20,797 nucleotides of DNA from the NCBI GenBank assembly GCA_050697275.1, contig JBOGZI010000104.1, positions 1 to 20,797 on the forward strand. Reading direction: 5' to 3'. Both the position numbers and the translations under genes were made by a program. Shown here piece by piece: positions 1 through 5,497 of this stretch (the stretch's first letter is position 1; each line of letters begins with the position of its first letter). The notes beneath the pieces are model-generated. The model was not told the DNA's origin. It searched no databases and saw nothing but the letters and a program-made list of their open reading frames with translations. This DNA is from JBOGZI01 sp050697275. GTDB taxonomy: Bacteria > Actinomycetota > Thermoleophilia > Solirubrobacterales > 70-9.

Positions 1-204
1 TCGGCGCTGGGTGTCGCTTAGCGCGAGTTTGAGGAGCGCGCGCCCGCATTCGTCGGATCGCCCAGATCTCGGTCTCATCCCGGTTGCATCGGTCCGCTTC
101 TTAGCGGTTTCGAGCCCGCGGTCAAACCGAGGGTCATCGGCCCGAATAAATAAAACGAGAGGGAGCCGCTGCTCCTTGTCGCGCGAAGCGGCACCCAGCG
201 CCGA
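1..204. repeat. Imperfect 24-bp inverted repeat enclosing about 156 bp
   Basis: Bases 1-24 and the reverse complement of 181-204 match at 22 of 24 positions; the mismatches are at positions 14 and 20 of the left arm. The arms begin TCGGCGCTGGGTG. The left arm starts exactly at the window edge, so the repeat may extend further. The interior has no convincing gene and includes an A/T-rich patch (about 146-158) that is unusual in this DNA. The right arm ends 7 nt before the stop codon of the HNH-like gene. It could be the end pair of a small non-autonomous element, or a long-range hairpin 3' of that gene. No target-site duplication can be checked because the left flank is missing. Confidence 0.6.
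146..175 (-). terminator. Probable intrinsic terminator of the HNH-like gene
   Basis: On the minus strand a GGAGC-AGCG-GCTCC hairpin (175 to 162) is followed by a T-rich stretch, CGTTTTATTTATTC, down to about 146. This is the most T-rich run near any gene end in the window. It lies about 37 nt past the stop codon of the minus-strand gene ending at 212. The five-pair stem is short but all strong except one pair, and the T-tract makes rho-independent termination plausible. Confidence 0.5.
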
Positions 205-211
205 ACCCGGA

Positions 212-691
212 CTAGGACACGTAGGCCTTGCGCACCATGGCGGCCGTCCATCGGTTCGTGCCGTGGGCCGGGGGGACCCCCTTGCGGTTCAGGGTCTCGG
301 CGATCTCGGCGAGGGACTTGCCTTTCGCGAGTAGCGTCCCGATCTGCCTCCGCCATCCGTAGTCACGGTTATTGCACCAGGTGTGGGACAGTCGAACGTT
401 CTCGGGGACGAGGTGCCCGCCAGCCGACTTCAGGATCGGGTAGTGGTCGGGTGAGGGCGCCCATTTGGTGCGCGGCGTCCTGACCGGATCGAACGCGCCG
501 CGCCCCTTGTGGTGGTAGCACTGCGGCATCTCGCACTTGAGGGCGAGGAGCTGGCCGCGCTCGGCCATCTGCACCAGGACACCCTTCACGCCGAGCTTGC
601 GGAGTTGGTCCGCGACCGATTCATCTGCCACTCGCCGATCCTGACACAAGAACCCGAGTCGTTCCAGCACGCGCCCGCGATGGTTTCTCAC
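212..691 (-). CDS. HNH endonuclease-like protein with recombinase-like C-terminal segment
   Basis: A 159-residue protein read from GTG at 691. The core (residues about 48-112) has the layout of an HNH/Zn nuclease: C53-x4-C58, then PDH83YP, a Gly-rich turn GGHLVPEN98VRL, H103 and C106-N107. The two Cys pairs probably hold a structural zinc and H83/N98/H103 are candidate catalytic residues. The last ~35 residues (GKSLAEIAETLNRKGVPPAHG...W...V) resemble the DNA-contacting segment after the catalytic domain of large serine recombinases, but no recombinase catalytic domain is present. The start is uncertain: GTG 691 is the first in-frame start after a stop, with AAGGAG about 14 nt upstream; GTG at 631 (139 aa) has AGGA at 7 nt. 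It stands alone between the bio operon and the inverted repeat. The biological target is unknown. HNH fold is fairly secure; role is not. Confidence 0.7.
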   Translation of the reverse strand: MRNHRGRVLERLGFLCQDRRVADESVADQLRKLGVKGVLVQMAERGQLLALKCEMPQCYHHKGRGAFDPVRTPRTKWAPSPDHYPILKSAGGHLVPENVRLSHTWCNNRDYGWRRQIGTLLAKGKSLAEIAETLNRKGVPPAHGTNRWTAAMVRKAYVS

Positions 692-768
692 GATGCGTCA
701 GGTGACTCTCCTTGCATTCTGCTTCCCATGCGAAGCGACTACCAGCCAGGCTGAAGATCACACCTCTA

Positions 769-789
769 AGCGGCCAAAGGGTGGCCGCT
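769..789 (-). terminator. G+C-rich hairpin at the end of bioA
   Basis: AGCGGCC (769-775) and GGCCGCT (783-789) form a perfect 7-bp stem with a 7-nt loop, overlapping the bioA stop codon (788-790). A second possible pairing, GCCGC-TAA-GCGGC at 785-797, competes with it. No T-tract follows, so it could be a weak terminator or a 3'-end protecting hairpin for the bio mRNA. The stretch 692-787 between bioA and the HNH-like gene holds nothing else I can name apart from the AAGGAG at about 710-715. Confidence 0.4.
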
Positions 790-2122
790 AAGCGGCTTCG
801 AGCAGCGCCGCGTCGAGGCGGCCGGCGGCGGCGGGATCGGCCTCGGCCACCGGGTAGGCGGCCCTGATCGACTCCGCGGTCACCGCCACCAGCCGGCCGA
901 GGTCGGCCTTCGAGATGGAGAGCGGTGGCATCAGCACGATCACGTCGCCCAGCGGCCGGACGATCACGCCGCGGGCGCGCGCTTCGGTGACGACCCGGTG
1001 GCCGAGGCGGAGCGCCGGGTCGTGCTCGCCGAGGTCGATGCCGACCATCATCCCCCGCTGCCGGACCTGGGCCACCTCGCGCATCGACGCGACCTCGGCC
1101 AGCAGCTCGCCCAGCAGCCGGATCTTCGGCTGCAGGCGGACCAGGGTCCGCTCCCGGCGGAAGACCTCGAGGGAGGCGAGCGCGGCCGCGCAGGCGAGCG
1201 GGTTGCCGGTGTAGGTGTGGCCGTGGAAGAAGGTCTTGAACTCCTCGTGAGCGCCGAGGAAGGCCTCGTAGATCCGCTCCGTGGCCAGGGTGGCGGCGAG
1301 CGGCAGATAGCCGCCGGTCAGCCCCTTGGCGAGGCAAAGCAGGTCGGGTGCGACTCGCTCCTGCTCGCAGGCGAACATCGTCCCGGTCCGCCCGAACCCG
1401 GTGGCGACCTCGTCGCAGATCAGCAGCACGCCGTGGCGCTCGGTGAGCTCGCGGACCGCCCGCAGATAGCCCGGGGGGTGGGTGAGCATCCCGGCGGCTC
1501 CCTGCACCAGCGGCTCGACGATCACCGCGACCAGCTCCTCCTCGTGGCGCGCCAGCAGTCGCGCCATCTCGTCGACGTCGCCGGGCTCGGCGCGGTGGGC
1601 GGTGAACAGCAGCGGCTCGAAGGTCGAGTGGAAGAGGTCGATGCCGCCGACCGAGACCGAGCCGATCGTGTCGCCGTGGTAGGCGTCGCGCAGGCAGATG
1701 AAGCTGCGGCGCCGCACGTGCTGGCCGCCGCGATGCTGCCAGTACTGGTAGGCCATCTTCAGCGCCACCTCGGTCGCGGTCGATCCCGAGTCCGAGTAGA
1801 AGACCCGGCTGAGGCCGGGCGGGGCGAGCGCGACGAGGCGGGCGGCGAGCTCGGCGGCGCGGGGGTGGGAGAGGCCGAGCATGGTCGAGTGGGCGACCTG
1901 GCCGAGCTGCTGGCGAACCGCCTCGTCGATCAGCGGATGGCGATGGCCGTGGACGTTGCACCACAGCGAGGAGACGCCGTCCAGGTAGCGCCGTCCCTCG
2001 GCGTCGATCAGCTCGCTGCCCTCGGCCCGCTCGATCATCAGCGGCTCCTCGCTGACCCAGTCCCGCTGCTGCGTGAACGGGTGCCAGAGATGTCCGTGAT
2101 CGAGCTGGGCCTCCGTTCGCAT
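788..2122 (-). CDS. bioA: Adenosylmethionine-8-amino-7-oxononanoate aminotransferase (DAPA synthase)
   Basis: Converts 7-keto-8-aminopelargonate to 7,8-diaminopelargonate with S-adenosylmethionine as amino donor, the third of the four late biotin steps; a cytosolic class III PLP enzyme. From ATG 2122 the protein is 444 aa, near the usual 420-440. Visible signatures: N-terminal HLWHPF as in BioA, SSLWCNVHGH at 51-60, the Gly-Ser phosphate-binding turn DSGSTATE at 111-118, ICDEVATGFGRTG with D237, and the Schiff-base lysine K266 in LAKGLTGG. An in-frame TTG at 2167 would add 15 residues, but the BioA-like N-terminus fits ATG 2122. There is no clear Shine-Dalgarno; TATCTT (2139-2134) lies 11 nt upstream of the ATG and may be an internal promoter giving a near-leaderless message. 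bioD ends at 2171, so it is also the last gene of the bioBFDA unit. Confidence 0.95.
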   Translation of the reverse strand: MRTEAQLDHGHLWHPFTQQRDWVSEEPLMIERAEGSELIDAEGRRYLDGVSSLWCNVHGHRHPLIDEAVRQQLGQVAHSTMLGLSHPRAAELAARLVALAPPGLSRVFYSDSGSTATEVALKMAYQYWQHRGGQHVRRRSFICLRDAYHGDTIGSVSVGGIDLFHSTFEPLLFTAHRAEPGDVDEMARLLARHEEELVAVIVEPLVQGAAGMLTHPPGYLRAVRELTERHGVLLICDEVATGFGRTGTMFACEQERVAPDLLCLAKGLTGGYLPLAATLATERIYEAFLGAHEEFKTFFHGHTYTGNPLACAAALASLEVFRRERTLVRLQPKIRLLGELLAEVASMREVAQVRQRGMMVGIDLGEHDPALRLGHRVVTEARARGVIVRPLGDVIVLMPPLSISKADLGRLVAVTAESIRAAYPVAEADPAAAGRLDAALLEAA

Positions 2123-2170
2123 CGCCGCCGCCGAAGATATGGGGAAGGCCGGATGGAGAGACGGCAAGCG

Positions 2171-2869
2171 CTAGGCGGCGCGGCGAAGGTCGGCCTGCCG
2201 CGGCCTGGGTGCTTGGCTCAGATCGAGCCCGGGCCAGGCCTCGGGTTGCCTCAGGTCGAGCCGAGGCAGGATCTCTACCGCAACCTCTCCGAGCTCGGCG
2301 ATCGTGTCGCGGTTGCCGCGCTCGAGCTCCCGCGGCCAGTCGGGCCAGGGCGTCAGGACCACCGACGCCACCTCGAGCCCGGCGGCCCGGACGGACTCGA
2401 TCGTGAGCAGCGTGTGGTTGATGGTGCCCAGGCGCGGTGGGGCGGCGATCACGATCGGCAGGCCGAGCTCGACCGCGAGGTCGCGAACGAGGTAATGCGG
2501 GGCGAGCGGGACCAGGAAGCCACCGACGCCCTCGCAGACCATCAGGTCGGCGCCCTCGGCCGCGGCATGCGCGGCGGAGAGCAGTCGGCCCGGGTCGATC
2601 ACCTCGCCTTCGAGCTCCGCGGCTACGTGGGGGGAGAGCGCCGGTCTGTATCGATACGGGGCGATCTCGTCGTCGCTCTGCTCGCTGCCGGCGGCGAGCC
2701 GGAGCAGCTCGTGGTCGGCGGGCGCCCCGCAGAGGTCGCTCAGCCCGCTGACCGCCGGCTTGAAGACCGCCACCCGGCGTCCGCCCGTCGCGGCGGTGCG
2801 GGCGATCGCGGCCGCGACCACGGTCTTGCCGACCTCGGTCCCGGTTCCGGTGACGAAGACGCCGCGCAT
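2171..2869 (-). CDS. bioD: Dethiobiotin synthetase
   Basis: ATP-dependent closure of the ureido ring: diaminopelargonate + CO2 + ATP to dethiobiotin, in the cytosol. 232 aa, normal size. The N-terminus MRGVFVTGTGTEVGKT carries the modified P-loop typical of BioD (residues 8-16), with K37 in FKPAVSG and the E113-GVGG segment that binds substrate and metal. The C-terminal third ends in a Leu/Arg-rich stretch without known role. ATG at 2869 has no recognisable Shine-Dalgarno. It sits 4 nt after the stop of an 8-codon mini-ORF that itself starts on the bioF stop codon, so translation may depend on reinitiation from bioF. The gene ends 48 nt before the preferred bioA ATG. Confidence 0.95.
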   Translation of the reverse strand: MRGVFVTGTGTEVGKTVVAAAIARTAATGGRRVAVFKPAVSGLSDLCGAPADHELLRLAAGSEQSDDEIAPYRYRPALSPHVAAELEGEVIDPGRLLSAAHAAAEGADLMVCEGVGGFLVPLAPHYLVRDLAVELGLPIVIAAPPRLGTINHTLLTIESVRAAGLEVASVVLTPWPDWPRELERGNRDTIAELGEVAVEILPRLDLRQPEAWPGLDLSQAPRPRQADLRRAA

Positions 2870-2873
2870 CGGA

Positions 2874-2900
2874 TCAGGCGACCGCCGGGGAAGCGGGCAT
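2874..2900 (-). promoter_or_regulatory. 8-codon mini-ORF bridging bioF and bioD
   Basis: Seen directly: ATG at 2900 overlaps the bioF stop (TGATG) and reads MPASPAVA, then TGA at 2876-2874, four bases before the bioD ATG (2869). It would let ribosomes finishing bioF restart, read eight codons and stop next to the bioD start, which has no Shine-Dalgarno of its own. Whether it is translated is inference. Confidence 0.4.
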
Positions 2901-4105
2901 CAGGCCGCCCTCGCCAGCTCGGGCTCCCGGCCGGTGCCGGCGACGCCGAGCTCCCGGGCCGCCTCGCCGATCAGGCGGGCGGCCCTGCGCAGCTCGGCGA
3001 TCCGGTGCGTCGCCATCGCGGTCAGCCGCAGCCGGCAGGTCCCGGGCGGCACCGTCGGCGGGCGGATCGCCTGGCCGAAGATCCCCCGCTCGAGCAGGCG
3101 CTCGGTCAGCGCCATCGCGTCATCGGCCTCGCCGACCAGCAGCGGCACGATCTGGGTGTTGGCGCCCAGCGGCTCGAGACCCTCCTGCCGTAGCCCGTCG
3201 CGCAGCGCGGCGGCGTTCGCCTGCAGGCGCTCCACCCTCCTGGGGCGCTCCGCCAGCAGGTCGAGGGCGGCGGCGGCCGCGGCCACCACCGGCGGGGGGA
3301 GCGCGGTGGAGAAGATGAATGGCCGGGCGGCGTTGAGCAGGTACTCGGTGAGCTCGCGCGAGCCGCAGACGTAGGCGCCGTAGCCGCCCAGGGCCTTGCC
3401 CAGCGTCCCCATCACCACGTCCACCCGCCCGGTGACGCCGGCCGCCGCGACCGAGCCGCGCCCGCCGGGGCCGACGCAGCCGGTGGCGTGCGCCTCGTCC
3501 ACCATCAGCCGGCAGCGGTGGCGCTCCGCGAGCTCGGCCAGCTCGGGCAGCGGGGCGAGGTCGCCGTCCATCGAGAAGACGCCGTCAGTGACGATCAGCG
3601 CCGCCCTGCCGCGCGCCCGGCGCAGCCCCCACTCGAGGTGCTCGGGGTCGGCGTGGCGGTAGACGAATGCCTCCGCCCGGGAGAGGCGGCACCCGTCGAT
3701 GATGCTGGCGTGGTTGAGCTCGTCGGAGAAGACGACCTCACCGCGGCCGGCGAGCGCCGCGATCGTGCCGGTGTTGGCGAGGTAGCCCGAGCCGAACAGC
3801 AGCGCGGCGGGCTTCCCCTTCAGCTCCGCCAGCCGGGCCTCGAGCTCGGCGTGGATCGCCATCGTCCCCGAGATCAGCCGCGAGGCGCCGGCGCTGACCC
3901 CGAGCGCGAGGGCCGCCTCGGCTGCGGCCCGTCGCAGGCGGGAATGGTCGGCCAGCCCCAGGTAGTTGTTCGAGCAGAGCAGCAGCACGGGCCGGCCGTC
4001 CAGCAGCACCCGCGGGCCCTGCGGCCCCTCGATCAGCCGCAGGCGGCGCCGCAGCCCTTTGGAGTCCAACTCGCTCAGACGCTGTTCAAGATCCGGCTTC
4101 GCCAT
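2900..4105 (-). CDS. bioF: 8-amino-7-oxononanoate synthase (KAPA synthase)
   Basis: PLP enzyme of the alpha-oxoamine synthase family; condenses pimeloyl-ACP or pimeloyl-CoA with L-alanine to 7-keto-8-aminopelargonate, the first of the four late steps. From ATG 4105 it is 401 aa, within the usual range. Signatures: CSNNYLGL at 44-51, GSGYLANTG at 105-113, H132 in DELNHASIIDG (stacks on PLP), D203 in MVDEAHATG and the Schiff-base lysine K237 in TLGKALGGYG. TTG at 4108 is in frame, but ATG 4105 overlaps the stop of an upstream 7-codon mini-ORF (TGATG), and no good Shine-Dalgarno precedes bioF itself. Other alpha-oxoamine synthases (Kbl, HemA, Spt) are excluded by the bio operon context more than by sequence alone. 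It is the second gene of the operon. Confidence 0.95.
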   Translation of the reverse strand: MAKPDLEQRLSELDSKGLRRRLRLIEGPQGPRVLLDGRPVLLLCSNNYLGLADHSRLRRAAAEAALALGVSAGASRLISGTMAIHAELEARLAELKGKPAALLFGSGYLANTGTIAALAGRGEVVFSDELNHASIIDGCRLSRAEAFVYRHADPEHLEWGLRRARGRAALIVTDGVFSMDGDLAPLPELAELAERHRCRLMVDEAHATGCVGPGGRGSVAAAGVTGRVDVVMGTLGKALGGYGAYVCGSRELTEYLLNAARPFIFSTALPPPVVAAAAAALDLLAERPRRVERLQANAAALRDGLRQEGLEPLGANTQIVPLLVGEADDAMALTERLLERGIFGQAIRPPTVPPGTCRLRLTAMATHRIAELRRAARLIGEAARELGVAGTGREPELARAA

Positions 4106-4128
4106 CAAACGGGTTGCTGCTCACTCAT
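4105..4128 (-). promoter_or_regulatory. 7-codon mini-ORF whose stop overlaps the bioF start
   Basis: Seen directly: ATG at 4128 reads MSEQQPV and ends in TGA at 4107-4105, sharing its A with the bioF ATG. An AGGAG lies about 11 nt upstream, inside the 3' arm of the hairpin at 4138-4153. The words ACCCGTTT before each ATG are repeated exactly 23 nt apart (4130-4137 and 4107-4114), suggesting a local duplication of the start region. Translational coupling is inference. Confidence 0.45.
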
Positions 4129-4137
4129 GAAACGGGT

Positions 4138-4153
4138 GGCTCCTCTCGGAGCC
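4138..4153 (-). promoter_or_regulatory. GNRA-capped hairpin between bioB and bioF
   Basis: On the minus strand GGCTCC-GAGA-GGAGCC forms a perfect six-pair stem closed by a GAGA (GNRA-type) tetraloop, 30 nt past the bioB stop (4183). Its 3' arm contains the GGAG that would serve the 7-codon mini-ORF leading into bioF. No T-tract follows, so it is more likely a translation-control or mRNA-processing element than a terminator. Confidence 0.5.
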
Positions 4154-4182
4154 CCCTCGCACGTTCGCAGCACCCTCGCATC

Positions 4183-5325
4183 TCAATCTCCCCACCCAGC
4201 GGGCTCCGGCTCCGGGTACGGCGGAACCTTGCCCTTCGTCTTGATCACCCGGAGCTGCGTCGAGGGATCCCAGAAGTTGGCGTCCTCCTGGCTGTCGATC
4301 AGCTCGTCCACGGGTGTGCGGGGGGCATCCCCCTCGAGCCAGCCGGAGCGGTTGTCGGGCCGGGGGTTCGCCCCGTTGTCCTCCTGCCGCGCCACGTTGA
4401 GGCCGAGCTCCTCGAACATCTCCCGGTCCTCGGCTGGCTCGACCCCGAGCGTGGTCAAGAAGTTGCCCATCATCACCCCGTTCAGCCCGGCCTTGACGGC
4501 CAGCGGCTGCAGCTCGCCGAGGTTCTCCACCCGCCCGCCGCAGAGGCGGAAGAGGGCGTCGGGCAGGATGAGGCGGAAGATCGCCACCCACTTCACCACC
4601 TCCCAGGGGTCCATCAGCTCGCGCTCGCCGAACTTCGTCCCCGGCCGGGGGTTGAGCAGGTTGATCGGCACCGAGTCCGGATCGATCTCGGCCAGCTCGA
4701 AGGCCATCTCGACCCTCTGCCGCGGCGACTCGCCGAGGTTGAGGATCCCGCCCACGCAGCTCTCCAGCCCGGCCTCCTTGACCGCGTCGATCGTGCGCAG
4801 GCGGCCCTCGTAGCGGACGGTGGTCGAGACCTCCGGGTAGTGGGAGCGGGCCGACTCGACGTTGTGGTGGACGCGCTGGATCCCGACCTCCTTCAGCTGC
4901 CGGGCCCGCTCCGCCGACATGTGGCCGATCGAGACGCAGCGCTTCAGGTTGGTGTGCTCGGAGACCAGCCGGGCGCCCTCGAGGATCCTCTGGAAGTCCC
5001 GCTTGGAGAGTCCCTGCCCCTGGGTGACCATGCAGAAGCGGTGGGCCCCGGCGGCCTCCGCGGCCTTGGCGTGATCGAGGATCTGGTCCGGCTCCATCAT
5101 CGCGTGCATCGGCGTGTCGGACTCGGCGTAGCGTGACTGCGCGCAGAAGCCGCAGTCCTCGGCGCAGCCCCCCGACTTCGCGTTCACCAGGGAGCACATG
5201 TCGGTCGAGTCGCCGAAGCGCTCCGTGCGCACCTCCCAGGCTCGCTCGACCAGGGAGGTGATCCCCTCGCGATCGGTGATCTCGCCCAGCGCCAGCGCCT
5301 CGTCGAAGCCGATCAACGGTGCCAT
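4183..5325 (-). CDS. bioB: Biotin synthase (radical SAM)
   Basis: Inserts sulfur into dethiobiotin to give biotin; a cytosolic homodimer with a radical-SAM [4Fe-4S] cluster and an auxiliary [2Fe-2S] cluster. From ATG 5325 it is 380 aa. The SAM cluster motif C54-AED-C58-GF-C61 is present. Candidate auxiliary-cluster ligands sit in HRFCMV, KRCVSIG and ESCVGGILNLGE, with an Arg in ALFRLCGG. The protein is longer than the usual 315-350: about 45 residues follow the barrel, acidic/Trp-containing and ending PPYPEPEPAGWGD. ATG 5325 is chosen over in-frame TTG 5343 because AAGGGAG (5340-5334) is 8 nt upstream. First gene of bioB-bioF-bioD-bioA; its leader (5326-5393) holds a GCGCC-tetraloop-GGCGC hairpin at 5350-5363. 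No BirA-, BioR- or BioQ-type operator was found. Confidence 0.96.
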   Translation of the reverse strand: MAPLIGFDEALALGEITDREGITSLVERAWEVRTERFGDSTDMCSLVNAKSGGCAEDCGFCAQSRYAESDTPMHAMMEPDQILDHAKAAEAAGAHRFCMVTQGQGLSKRDFQRILEGARLVSEHTNLKRCVSIGHMSAERARQLKEVGIQRVHHNVESARSHYPEVSTTVRYEGRLRTIDAVKEAGLESCVGGILNLGESPRQRVEMAFELAEIDPDSVPINLLNPRPGTKFGERELMDPWEVVKWVAIFRLILPDALFRLCGGRVENLGELQPLAVKAGLNGVMMGNFLTTLGVEPAEDREMFEELGLNVARQEDNGANPRPDNRSGWLEGDAPRTPVDELIDSQEDANFWDPSTQLRVIKTKGKVPPYPEPEPAGWGD

Positions 5326-5349
5326 TTCCCACACTCCCTTCAACGGGTC

Positions 5350-5461
5350 GCGCCTGGCGGCGCGCCCTCGCCTACGGTCGCGGCAAGGCTAGGAGCGTGC
5401 CCGGACGGCTCTGGCGCCCACGGGGCGAACTGCGACCTAATCGAAATCGGGTGGCTATTCT
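5350..5461. promoter_or_regulatory. Divergent promoter region between bioB and the M19-like gene
   Basis: For the plus-strand gene, TATTCT at 5456-5461 fits the actinobacterial TANNNT -10; six bases later lies an in-frame GTG (5468) and 30 bases further the Shine-Dalgarno-supported ATG. For bioB on the minus strand, TAGCCT (about 5393-5388) is the best -10 candidate, giving a leader of roughly 55 nt that includes the hairpin 5350-5363. No convincing -35 was found for either. Confidence 0.4.
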
Positions 5462-5497
5462 CGGCCTGTGCTCAGCGGTTCAGGACGGAGGCGCGCC

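Noticed and set aside
100..130. tRNA T-arm-like GCGGTTTCGAGCCCGC
   Set aside because: No matching acceptor, D or anticodon stems on either strand within tRNA distance.
998..3193. Long open frame (731 codons) on the plus strand opposite bioA, bioD and the end of bioF
   Set aside because: Arg/Gly/Glu-rich, no recognisable motif, and antisense to genes with complete catalytic motifs; an effect of high third-position G+C.
5326..5467. Search for a biotin-responsive operator (BirA, BioR or BioQ type) upstream of bioB
   Set aside because: No palindrome resembling the known boxes; only G+C-rich short hairpins are present.
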